From positions 1 through 48,887 of the forward strand of contig JASCIV010000096.1 of NCBI GenBank assembly GCA_030374735.1: a stretch of 48,887 nucleotides of DNA. Reading direction: 5' to 3'. The notes below the pieces were generated by a model. It made no database searches, had not been told where the DNA came from, and saw only the letters and a program-made list of their open reading frames with translations. Shown piece by piece: positions 19,135 through 27,488 of this stretch (position 1 is its first letter; each line of letters begins with the position of its first letter). The stretch comes from Gracilaria caudata (Eukaryota > Rhodophyta > Florideophyceae > Gracilariales > Gracilariaceae). Both the position numbers and the translations under genes were made by a program.

Positions 19135-19995
19135 ATGGGCCAGGCCGTCTCGAAGAGCAAGTCAAAGTCAAACCCTAGGCCTCACATCACTGCTACCTTC
19201 CCAGGTGATCCAGACCATGGTCGTAAGTTCGTCGCCCTGTTCGAGCGTGATCGTCTTCACCGTGCGCTAACCTCCAATCCCCGTTCGTTTTTTCGCAGAG
19301 GTGGTTGTACGAACCACAGCCGTCCCCACCAAAGTCGCTCGGCCGCGTCTAATTCACAAGCGCATAAAATGTTATCTGGATGTGTCCATAGATGGCACTC
19401 CAGCGGGTCGAATTATCGTCAATTTGCGCCCAGACGTCCAACCTCGCACCTGCGAGAATTTCCGTGCGTTATGCACAGGCGAACATGAACTCTCCTACCA
19501 ATTTTGCAAGTTCCATCGAATCGTTCCCGGCTTCATACTGCAAACGGGAGACGTCGAACTGAAGACCAAGTCCAAGGAAGGACGTGGCGGTCGTTCCATA
19601 TATGGTCGATCTTTCGCCGACGAAAATTTGCACAAGCTATCGCATAACCAATACGGCGTGTTGAGTATGGCTAATGCCGGACCGCACACGAACAATTCGC
19701 AGTTCATGATCGTCGTTGATCCGAAAGGCACTGACTGGCGTACGTTGCGCACTCCCACACAGACTGGCTCAACTCCCCAAACTCGGCCTCTTTGCTTACT
19801 AACATCTTTTTTCTCTTTCTCGAACGGCCTGCGTTGATAGTGGATGGTAAGCATACCGTCTTCGGTCATGTAGCCAAGGAGTCGTTCCCAATCCTTACCG
19901 CCATCGAGGAATGCGCTCAAGTATTTAATAGGGATGACAAGCAAAGAGCTCGCATCATCAAGACATGTCAAATAACCGATTGCGGACAACTATAG
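19135..19995 (+). CDS. Cyclophilin-type peptidyl-prolyl isomerase with myristoylation-type N-terminus (three exons)
   Basis: Exons 19135-19222, 19299-19739 and 19841-19995 encode 227 residues. Splicing restores the family motif TDWLDGKHTVFG across exons 2 and 3. The N-terminus MGQAVSKSK fits the consensus for N-myristoylation (Gly2, Ser6, Lys7), suggesting membrane attachment. A basic extension of about 50 residues precedes the cyclophilin fold (about 53-227). Active-site residues equivalent to human CypA are mostly present: Arg103 (CypA Arg55) in FHRIVPGF, the Gln of QTGD, the Gln of NNSQF, Trp176 and His181 (Trp121 and His126). CypA Met61 is Ile here and Phe113 is Met, conservative changes that may alter substrate preference. 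The enzyme catalyses cis-trans isomerisation of X-Pro bonds and aids folding or signalling complexes. Confidence 0.9.
19223..19298 (+). other. Intron 1 of the cyclophilin gene (76 nt)
   Basis: Consensus donor GTAAGT, a GCTAAC branch-like site near 19266, and a T-rich tract before the CAG acceptor. Removal joins C|AG (Gln30) and links the MGQAVSKSK leader to the cyclophilin body. Confidence 0.8.
19740..19840 (+). other. Intron 2 of the cyclophilin gene (101 nt)
   Basis: Donor GTACGT, perfect TACTAAC at 19797-19803, pyrimidine tract, acceptor GATAG. Removal forms C|TG (Leu177) and rebuilds the conserved WLDGKH motif, which makes this assignment very secure. Confidence 0.92.
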
Positions 19996-20943
19996 CCACA
20001 CTTCCCACTCAGCCTCCGTAGGAACATGCGTTGTCCACAGTCATCATTTCGATTGTTCTCGCCGATAGTAACAACCGTAGCGTTCAACTTCCCCATTCTG
20101 TGGTGAGTAGTTATATCAGTTTTGTAGTGAATAACCTTGTTCACTTTGTACATATGTTTTGTAAAGCCTGTATAGCCCAAGGTGGTGTGTGCAAGGAAAA
20201 AGTTTCTAGTTTTATGTTGTCCGTTGGATAGCAAAGTGACAGCAAGGCTGTTGTACCAGGGGTAATTGGTCAACGCTTCTGTTCATTTTGCAACTAGTTC
20301 TAAGAGTGACCAGCAGATACTAACCACTGGGAGAGGGATGAGCAATCAAATGATTCTCGAAGGGACCTTTGCACAGGCTGCAAGATGACCTACATCTATT
20401 TCTGGCAACTATTCATGAATTGTCCTCCAAGCAAGAATGGCGCTAAAGTGTTAAAAAGGAACTACGCGAGCCACTAAGGGGCTGGACAAAGCAACTTGAA
20501 CATTTAGCATTGTCGATTCACACATGCATCTAGGCGCGAGCTTTTTAAGGGGCTGCTGCCTCGTTCTGCTAGGCAAACAGTGCAAAGTTTGATTAGACAA
20601 GTGCCACAGAAGTTTTTGGCCTTCCTAAAGAGAGAAAGCTTTCTTTGAAAGCTTTACTGCAGCTTAGTAATTAGAAGCTGCTGTCCACAATAAAGAAGAA
20701 GAAGAACGTTTAGCAGCCGAAACAAACTCAAACTAGCTACAAATACAAGGATTGACCATCCCTGCTCCAATAGCTTTTAGAATGGCGTTGCTCGAGTTCG
20801 CACTGTTCTGAACTTGATTTTCAAGTTTATATGACACAGACTGGTGTTCTTTTGCCCTCTGTGAATTGCAAAGTTTGCCCTGCAAACTGTGGCCTGCTAT
20901 TAGGTTACAGATGCGATATATAATCTTATCCTCTCATTTCCCA
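19996..20943. other. Intergenic region without a recognised gene
   Basis: AT-richer than its surroundings, with several stops in all frames. A small palindromic duplication of GAAAGCTTT lies near 20635-20655, and an AATAAAG followed by a GAA run near 20690. The flanking genes (cyclophilin plus, hypothetical minus) converge, so both 3' UTRs fall here. Confidence 0.45.
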
Positions 20944-21624
20944 TCATCTTGTGCGAAGTATCTTACATTCCCTATTCACTTCATGGTCTTCACTTATTTT
21001 GCGTTTGCCGCAAATATACACACGTTCTTCATCTTCCGCACTAGCACCGATAAAATCGTTTTCGGAGAGGTTCGCAAAATCATAAGCACAATAATTGAGC
21101 GCATCAGCGAAGTCATGTAAAGCCTCTCTGAGACGTCTCATCTTGACAACCATATTCTTTGCAGCACACCCACGGCAGCCTTTCTCACAATCTTCACACC
21201 ATGTTCTGACATAAAGCATAGCACTTGAAATTTGAATTTCGAGCCCTATGCTCGTCGGTTCAAGCGATTCGAGCAGTTGTAGTACTGCGTCTTCGGCGCG
21301 TAAAAAGTGGAATCGTAAAACTCGGCCGAAGCGAGCTAGTTTTGTAAGGCTGGGGCGACTTGTTAAGCAACGTAGATCTTCGGTCAGGCCAAAAGGAAGG
21401 TCAGACCAGTAGACACTTGTGCGACATGGTTCAGTTGCCCGACCTTTTTCAACGAGGCGAATCCAAGCAAGGATTTGCCATAGTTCGCTGATGTTATCCA
21501 TGCATTTTTTGTCCAGCATCTTTACGCAGAACTGGGTTGAATTTCTCGCCGCCTCATTGAAAGACAGGGTAAGAAGGTGAACGATCATTAATATGTTCTC
21601 TACATACTCAATTGCGGGGATCAT
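20944..21624 (-). CDS. Hypothetical helical protein with a Cys cluster
   Basis: A 226-residue frame starts at ATG 21624. I do not recognise the family. The sequence appears largely alpha-helical, with heptad-like leucines (AEDAVLQLLESLEP; KMRRLREALHDFADALNYCAYDF) and a compact Cys cluster CEDCEKGCRGC at about 142-152 that might bind metal or form disulfides. The last 35 residues are charged and include a basic GKRKISEDHE patch. There is no signal peptide; a moderately hydrophobic stretch lies near residues 6-22. Codon use is ordinary for the window. It could be a terminal exon of a longer protein, since the start context is unremarkable. Existence as a gene is moderately likely. Confidence 0.5.
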   Translation of the reverse strand: MIPAIEYVENILMIVHLLTLSFNEAARNSTQFCVKMLDKKCMDNISELWQILAWIRLVEKGRATEPCRTSVYWSDLPFGLTEDLRCLTSRPSLTKLARFGRVLRFHFLRAEDAVLQLLESLEPTSIGLEIQISSAMLYVRTWCEDCEKGCRGCAAKNMVVKMRRLREALHDFADALNYCAYDFANLSENDFIGASAEDEERVYICGKRKISEDHEVNRECKILRTR

Positions 21625-22548
21625 ATCTTACTTTTCTCTCGTCCAGACGAACGGAACGTGGAAAGACTCCGTTGGAACAAAGTGTAGAGTATCTAGGAAA
21701 TTGGGAAATCTGCTTCAAGGATATCGGGGGGAGTGAAGGGGAAAGACAGCTCCCAAACCAAATGTGAAGGAGAACAGTGTTACAAGAACAGATTCCAAGA
21801 GGTGGCGAACCGTGGACTTTCAGCAGTGTCGCTTGCTTCTCTTGAACCCTCAGGGCACGTTCAGAATCCCATTTCTATGCTCGCTGCTGACTCCCCAGCT
21901 TCTGGCGTAACGTAAGATGAATGCATGCAATACAAGTAGGTGGCCCCATCTTACTTGTCATTCACAACATCTGCACAAATCAGTGAAAGTCTTAGAGATG
22001 CACAGATATTCATACAGTTACCACACAAGCTGCAGTTCGGACGACATCATACGCTTGGTTTCGAGCTCCGTGAATTGGATGCATACTGCCCGGGTATTTT
22101 GCTCTTCGCGGTTTCCTCTTCGCAGAGCAGTGATCGTTATTGACGCATGATGATGCTACCTGGAAACATTCTTATCAATTTGCATTTCCTCAAGCAGAAG
22201 GGAAACCAAGAGTAACTCTTGTGGATGTCTTCAAGAGACTTCAAACTTCACGTTCTCTGTGAGTATACTACACTGATCGCAATTACAGTGCCTCGCAAAG
22301 TCCAGCTCTCACGGTACAATAGGGAAGCGAAAGTAAGCCAGCAGGTTAAGATGTTTGAACTCTCGACCATGAAGGAAACTCTCGTCAATTGCAAACGGGT
22401 TTGGGCTTGAGCAACTTGTTCCGATATACGAGAAAGAGAGAGACGATTTATATACGAAGGGTATGGAAGCGAAAATTTGAGATCTTGTTACTGCAAAATG
22501 GACACGAAGTTTCGCGGAGTGGATGCGCTCGGGGGCTCCCAGAATTGA
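21625..22548. other. Intergenic region without a recognised gene
   Basis: Only short frames without motifs. One copy of the dispersed motif, TACGAAGGGTA, lies at 22453-22463, about 90 bases beyond the stop of the DCAF4-like gene. The region spans from the upstream side of the 21624 start to the 3' end of the next minus-strand gene. Confidence 0.5.
22453..22463 (+). repeat. Dispersed motif TACGAAGGGTA
   Basis: Exact reverse complement of the two copies at 18609-18619 and 18748-18758. It lies in the probable 3' flank of the DCAF4-like gene. Confidence 0.45.
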
Positions 22549-23859
22549 TCACAGCATAAGTTGAGATCTTTGGTATAAGTAAAGGGACTTGTTCGTCTGC
22601 ACCCATAGACTTGGATTGTACAACACACCCGCTCGAAATCCAACCAGCTTCACAGCTTCTGGGAGCTCTCCCTCAAGATTGATTGCGGTTATAGGAAGCC
22701 CTGCTCTTCTAGCGTCCCACAGTCTAACAACTCCATCATCTCCTCCGGCTGCAAGAATGCCGCAGGCATAGTTGGTGTCTACGTGAAATAGAAGCTGCTT
22801 GTGAGAATTCCTGTGCCCGTCGAATCGAAGGGGTGGCGTTCGGGCGTATGGAATTCGTGTATCCCAACACACCAAGTTCGTCTCTCGATTAAGCATTGAG
22901 GACACGAAAAGCGTTCTTCCATTGTCACATGAGTGCATGTCAACAACCCGCGTTCCATCTTTTGACTCCCATAAAGGGAACGCTGGGGATGCCACATTGT
23001 AAAGGAAGAGACCACCGTTAAATAGTGATCCCGCAATCCGCGTTCCAAAGAACTTCAACTTATCGATTGGCGATGACCCTCCGGTGGAAACGTTAAATGA
23101 ATGTCTTTGTGAGCGCGGTGCGCGGTGTACTGCTTCAGCGTCTAGCACAATTACTTTCTTATGAACCGCTAGAGCAGGAACTCCCTTGTTACTAATAGCC
23201 ATCGTCTTCGCAAATGTTCCTCGCAGATAGAGTAGAAGACGTTGTTCTTCTCGAGGTTGGACTTTCAATATCCGATACCTACAAACTTGATAAAAGCGAC
23301 CTACATCAGCTCCATATGCCAACCATGAACCTTCAACAACACAAGTATGAGCTTCGGACGAATCGATAGTGCAACGTGAACCACCAAGAGGATATAAATG
23401 AGCGCCAATCGTAGTTGAGTTTACGTTCCTTCTTACCTCGAAAAAAGTGTTCACTTGATCCATGTCCCATAAGGACTCTCCTTCATCTGCGCGTGCTATC
23501 TGACGATAGTAATGGTCGATTTTTCTAAGCTGAGTGAAGCTGACGTGCTTATTCGGCTGCTCGTAATCAACGTCATCCAAGCACGTCCTTTTACATGCAG
23601 ATAGGAGCAATGAGTTTGCGATTGTAAGAGAAGGTTTCCTGGTATCGGTCTCAACGTCCTGCAGATATCGGTACAAGCTATTTCGACCGTGCGGGTTGAG
23701 GTGACGTTGAAATTTCCTGCGTTTTACTGGGCGCTGTGGTTCCGCTTCGATGCTTTGTGATTGCTCATTCTGTCCGGGCTGGATCTTGAAGTAGCGTTTC
23801 CGACAGGCATCGTAACGATAGCCAGGAATCGCAGGCATTGTTCCTGATGACGGCTCCAT
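22549..23859 (-). CDS. DCAF4-like WD40 protein, probable CUL4-DDB1 substrate receptor
   Basis: The 436-residue protein starts at ATG 23859. Its N-terminus IPGYRYDACRKRYFKI (about 11-26) matches the signature that opens DCAF4/WDR21 proteins (PGxYYDxxxxRYFxL). Residues about 45-55 are basic (RPVKRRKFQR) and could be a nuclear localisation signal. The C-terminal half contains WD40-type blades. Two carry the WDxR motif used to contact DDB1: WDTR at 332-335 and WDAR at 381-384, the latter in GGDDGVVRLWDAR. DCAF proteins bring substrates to the CUL4-DDB1 ubiquitin ligase in the nucleus. The substrate is unknown. The blades are divergent, so domain boundaries in the middle are uncertain. No intron is needed. 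Confidence 0.75.
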   Translation of the reverse strand: MEPSSGTMPAIPGYRYDACRKRYFKIQPGQNEQSQSIEAEPQRPVKRRKFQRHLNPHGRNSLYRYLQDVETDTRKPSLTIANSLLLSACKRTCLDDVDYEQPNKHVSFTQLRKIDHYYRQIARADEGESLWDMDQVNTFFEVRRNVNSTTIGAHLYPLGGSRCTIDSSEAHTCVVEGSWLAYGADVGRFYQVCRYRILKVQPREEQRLLLYLRGTFAKTMAISNKGVPALAVHKKVIVLDAEAVHRAPRSQRHSFNVSTGGSSPIDKLKFFGTRIAGSLFNGGLFLYNVASPAFPLWESKDGTRVVDMHSCDNGRTLFVSSMLNRETNLVCWDTRIPYARTPPLRFDGHRNSHKQLLFHVDTNYACGILAAGGDDGVVRLWDARRAGLPITAINLEGELPEAVKLVGFRAGVLYNPSLWVQTNKSLYLYQRSQLML

Positions 23860-25409
23860 TGTGCAAATGTGCAGACCTTCAAGGTACTAGCCTCAAAAAC
23901 TTCAAGAGTCTATAGAGATTCGCTAAATAAACTAGTTTCCTTGTCAAACAACGACACAGAGAACAAATGAATCACCGATTGGTTTTATCAGGTCGCGTTG
24001 TGCATATGACGGACCGATATGGAGAGGTCTCGAAAAGGTAAGCTGGAAATTCGCTGGCGGTGGAAATCTATTTGCTGCTTCACTTCATTCGAACGCAGAA
24101 GCCCACAGACTCGGTGGCACAGACTGCGTCGCCGATTTATTCCTGGACAGCAGACCAGCGCATTAGCCGGAAACGCAGAAACAGGTTGGATGTTGTGGTT
24201 CGGCGCCAGGCTGACCGTGCTCGAAGTGAGATGGAGCCTAACTAGGTGAGCTTGAAAGCATGACTATTGACGCTTACCCTCAACGTCAACACTCTTGTTG
24301 AATAGCTCAGCAAGTGAGGGTGATAACAGTAAAGAAGGTTAGCGTTCACTCTCGTAATCTTACCAATAGTACGAACGAATAAGACGTTTAGTTCAGGAAA
24401 TTGAGCTTCGCACGACTGCAGAAGTGCGGCATTCGCCCCTGTGGAGGAGCACGAGGCCTACGCTACAGTACGAAGGTACTAGGTGTGATCGACGTGCAAA
24501 TTAAAATTGTACAACACACCAATTTTGATATGGATTGAAGAAATGGCCAGATCTGAGACGCTCTGCGGAAGAATGTACCTTCGTAGGTTATTCAGCCTGA
24601 ATATGGATCTTTTCTTTATTGTTCTTTGTCCTTGGCCTCCATTGGAGGTATGGATCTGACAGCAATAAACCCACTCCAGATAAGAGGGTTAAGGTTAAGG
24701 TAGCAAGTATTTATCGTCGTCTTTGCCCAAAAGAGGACTGTTGGTGCAACTTCTTAGACCGAGTGGGCAACACGCAATGCCTTTATAGACACAATGGTTG
24801 TACAGCTCTAATTGCGATAGAAAAGATCGTGAGCGTCAGCTTGGTCTGTCGTCGCCGAAAACGCCGGAATGCGAATCAAGTTTTGTTCTACTGTACACAC
24901 TACACTATGACTAAACTTACCTTAGAACAGAAGAGTACAGGTACGGCACCTGATCTAAATACGAATACAATTAGTGGGCTAAGAAACCCTTTGTGAATCA
25001 CAAATTGTGATGATAATTTGCTTCCGGTTTCCAGTGCGGCGTTGTAGTTCAGTGCATTTCGTTCCAGGATTTCTATCGGTTATGAAAGGGCAGAAGATTG
25101 AACGGTGGAAAAAGATGTGTGTGGCCATTTACTATGAGGATAGTTATACCAGATCAAGGGTATGGAACAGGATAGCCTCTAGCTTGAGTGACAGATGAAC
25201 AGCAAGCTCAAACTCACGCGCAGAAGAGATGTTTATATATGGCTCAATAAGTACCGAGCCGCACGAGTTTTTCCGCGTCTACTGGAAGTTACCACTTGAA
25301 TGAACTGCGTCAGGGCAGTGGAATTCTCAAGCTCAAACTACTTCTGCGTTACACGCAAAAACGTACATGGTCACTACCATGCTGTCAATGAACCTTCTGA
25401 GCCTTCTTG
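23860..25409. other. 1.5-kb region without a recognised gene
   Basis: Frames such as 24619-24996 begin at TTG and have no motif. An inverted CCAAT box (GATTGGTTT, near 23977) lies about 115 bases before the DCAF4-like start. The dispersed motif occurs twice in opposite orientation: TACGAAGGTAC at 24469-24479, flanked to form AGTAC-GAAG-GTACT, and GTACCTTCGTA at 24575-24585. The rest shows nothing I can name. Confidence 0.5.
24469..24585. repeat. Inverted pair of the dispersed motif
   Basis: TACGAAGGTAC (24469-24479) and its exact reverse complement GTACCTTCGTA (24575-24585) lie 95 bases apart. Such an arrangement could be the ends of a tiny, decayed inverted-repeat element. No target-site duplication was established. 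Confidence 0.45.
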
Positions 25410-26678
25410 CTACAGTTCGACAATGCGTCCCCGGGTAACCCGTTTCAGTAATGTGAGCTCATGCGCAGTGAGCTGCATCTCAGCTCCTGCGTTTTTCAAC
25501 ATATCCAATTGGCGACGAACAACATCTCTATCGTAATCCGCCAGCATCCTAGTGTACATCACTGCCGTGAAGCCACCGTCATTTCGATGCGACACATCTG
25601 CTCCTTTGTTCAAAAGGTACTGAACCATTCTTGTTCTAACTCTAGCACACGCTGCCAGTAGAGGGGTCTGGTTTTGTTTATCTGGCCATTTCACGTCAAT
25701 TGGAACGCCGTTTTGCTCAACGCATGACAAGAACTTTTCCCAGTCGTTATAACGAATGGCAACAAGCAAGTCTCGTTCTGCATCTCCACTGTACTGTGGC
25801 TTCATGTAAGAAAGCGCTTCCGTGTACGCAGGCTGCGCCCAGCTTTTCACCACTGCAGAGAGCAAGAAAGACAAAGATCCAGCCACTGCGGCGCAGAGAA
25901 CCGTTTGTTTATCCATTGGATCATCGGCAAAGTCCTCTTGAGCGAAAAGGTTCCACTTTCCATCTGGACCTACAGCTGGTCCTCCGTACGCAATTACTCC
26001 TGGAAGTGCATCATTAATACCTTTCCGTGCGGCATCAGGAGATCCTGGGGTGTGTGCAAAGATCAAAAAAGCGCAGAGTCCCGGGTCTTCGAGCTCCTGT
26101 TGAGCTTGACGGGTCGCATTAGCTGCAGCTTTCTGCAAGGCAGTGTCCACGTCGGTGGTAACACTTTCCGTTGCACTTACCATTCTGATGAAAGAAGGGC
26201 CACCGCCTTGGAGAAACAGCACTTCAATGACATCGGATGCACCCTTTTTGTCCACTGACCGAGCAATTATGGGTTTATCTTTAAGATTTTCTACGACCGC
26301 GTTTTTGACGAGAGTAGCATCGAGCAAAGGACCAAAAGTGACATGCACAAGATGCGGGTCTTGGATGCTAGCGAGTGCAGTCTCTATAGCAGTTTTTGCA
26401 GCTTCGTAAGAGTTTCCTTCCTTCAAACTGGAACGTCCAGTAGCTAGCTTAATAGGCGGTCCCTTCTTGCCTACATCACGGATCGTAGGATTAAAAAAAT
26501 CATCCAAGTCTGGTGGTCCTTCGGAATCGGGGCTGGCGATCATTTGAGCAGGGAAGAATGCAGGGCGTGAAGACATATACCGGGGCCGTCGGCGGGAAAT
26601 AACGCTAGAGGAAATTGAGTTCGCAAGAAGGTGAGGTGACGCTACAGATACGAAGGTGGGTCCCATAGTTAAGTTCAT
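25410..26678 (-). CDS. Probable plastid FIST-domain protein with C-terminal ankyrin repeats
   Basis: I start the 422-residue protein at ATG 26678; the open frame continues up to a TTG but has no earlier ATG. Residues 1-50 (Ser- and Arg-rich, almost no acids) look like a plastid transit peptide. Residues about 80-300 resemble a FIST sensory domain: a leading SYEAAKTAIETAL helix, HLVHVTFGPLLD, a central ARKGINDALPGVIAYGGPAVG and the following KWNLFAQEDF. Residues about 325-410 form ankyrin-like repeats (QNQTPLLAACARVRTRMVQY, then NKGADVSHRNDGGFTAVMYT). FIST domains are thought to bind small ligands such as amino acids in bacterial signalling proteins; ankyrin repeats bind proteins. I infer a plastid sensor or scaffold. 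An upstream exon supplying a different N-terminus cannot be excluded. Confidence 0.65.
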   Translation of the reverse strand: MNLTMGPTFVSVASPHLLANSISSSVISRRRPRYMSSRPAFFPAQMIASPDSEGPPDLDDFFNPTIRDVGKKGPPIKLATGRSSLKEGNSYEAAKTAIETALASIQDPHLVHVTFGPLLDATLVKNAVVENLKDKPIIARSVDKKGASDVIEVLFLQGGGPSFIRMVSATESVTTDVDTALQKAAANATRQAQQELEDPGLCAFLIFAHTPGSPDAARKGINDALPGVIAYGGPAVGPDGKWNLFAQEDFADDPMDKQTVLCAAVAGSLSFLLSAVVKSWAQPAYTEALSYMKPQYSGDAERDLLVAIRYNDWEKFLSCVEQNGVPIDVKWPDKQNQTPLLAACARVRTRMVQYLLNKGADVSHRNDGGFTAVMYTRMLADYDRDVVRRQLDMLKNAGAEMQLTAHELTLLKRVTRGRIVEL

Positions 26679-26921
26679 TTCAGGAGAGTACGCAGAATAA
26701 AAACGAGTCCACTTCCTGAAAGAAAATGCTTCCGTTTGTGGTGGTTGAACGGGTTCATCCACAGTCAAAGGGTCAGGGTAAAACGGCGTTCGTCTCTTTT
26801 AAGGAGTCCGAACGCTTTCGCCAGTTGCCCTCCGTACGGGTCAAAGGGTTAGTTCCAAACAGCAAGGTCGACATGACTTCAAGGATCTCAAACGCCCCGT
26901 TGTTGAGCTCGTTATCGTGAT

Positions 26922-26936
26922 TTTCGTAGTACGAAA
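26922..26936. repeat. Inverted repeat TTTCGTA-G-TACGAAA
   Basis: A perfect 7-bp inverted repeat with a single central base, built from the same TACGAA core as the dispersed motif. It lies about 245 bases upstream of the FIST/ankyrin start. Confidence 0.5.
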
Positions 26937-27185
26937 TTCATACCCTTGTAGGGTTAACCTTGCGCGTGTGTTGATATTTTTTTCCTTCGCACATTTTGCA
27001 GAATAGTGCATTGGCATTGTTGGATTGCGAGCTACTCGGAACTGCGCGGAGGGTGACGCGGGCCAGGTCTTCTGCAGCTCAAGGTACCACCACTGCCACC
27101 AGGAGGCACCACATGCTCACAGGCCTTCAAGAACTGTCAACGTCTTAAAGGTTATCCAGGGCTAAAGGAAAGAGCCGGGAACTGG

Positions 27186-27440
27186 TTAAGGCTGATCTTT
27201 TACGACCCCGATCCCTGAGAGATGACAGAATATTTCAAAGGCTCCACATCTTTGAAGACGACGTTCCGCCTTGAACCCTACGTACAAAAGACACAGAATT
27301 ACCTGAAAGGAATGTGCTACAAAGGAAAAGAGTGGCGCGAAGAGCAACCCTAACATTACTGCAAAGTGAACAGCTATCGCCCGTACAGAAGGGCTTCCTT
27401 CCGCGAGCCAGAGAACCCCAAAAGGTACTAACAAAGCCAT
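27186..27440 (-). CDS. Possible small membrane protein (uncertain)
   Basis: An 84-residue frame starts at an ATG 49 bases beyond the SUMO-protease stop. The first 60 residues are strongly hydrophobic with two probable membrane segments (MALLVPFGVLWLAEG; AVHFAVMLGLLFAPLFSFVA), while the end is basic. A GTAATT donor-like site follows the hydrophobic part, so the true 3' end might be spliced. I recognise no family, and it may simply be 3' UTR sequence of the neighbouring gene. Confidence 0.2.
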   Translation of the reverse strand: MALLVPFGVLWLAEGSPSVRAIAVHFAVMLGLLFAPLFSFVAHSFQVILCLLYVGFKAERRLQRCGAFEIFCHLSGIGVVKDQP

Positions 27441-27488
27441 GTATGAAGAGCTTGGGTAATGATAATGTTAGTTAGGCTCTACTACAAT

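Larger units (their letters stand above)
26679..27488. other. Intergenic region between two minus-strand genes
   Basis: It contains the promoter of the FIST/ankyrin gene and the 3' flank of the SUMO-protease gene. A perfect inverted repeat TTTCGTA-G-TACGAAA lies at 26922-26936, followed by TACCCTTGTA, a one-base-deleted relative of the dispersed motif. A small possible membrane-protein frame (27186-27440, minus) is listed separately. Confidence 0.5.

Noticed and set aside
24619..24996. A 125-residue frame
   Set aside because: TTG start, no domain, lies among repeat motifs.
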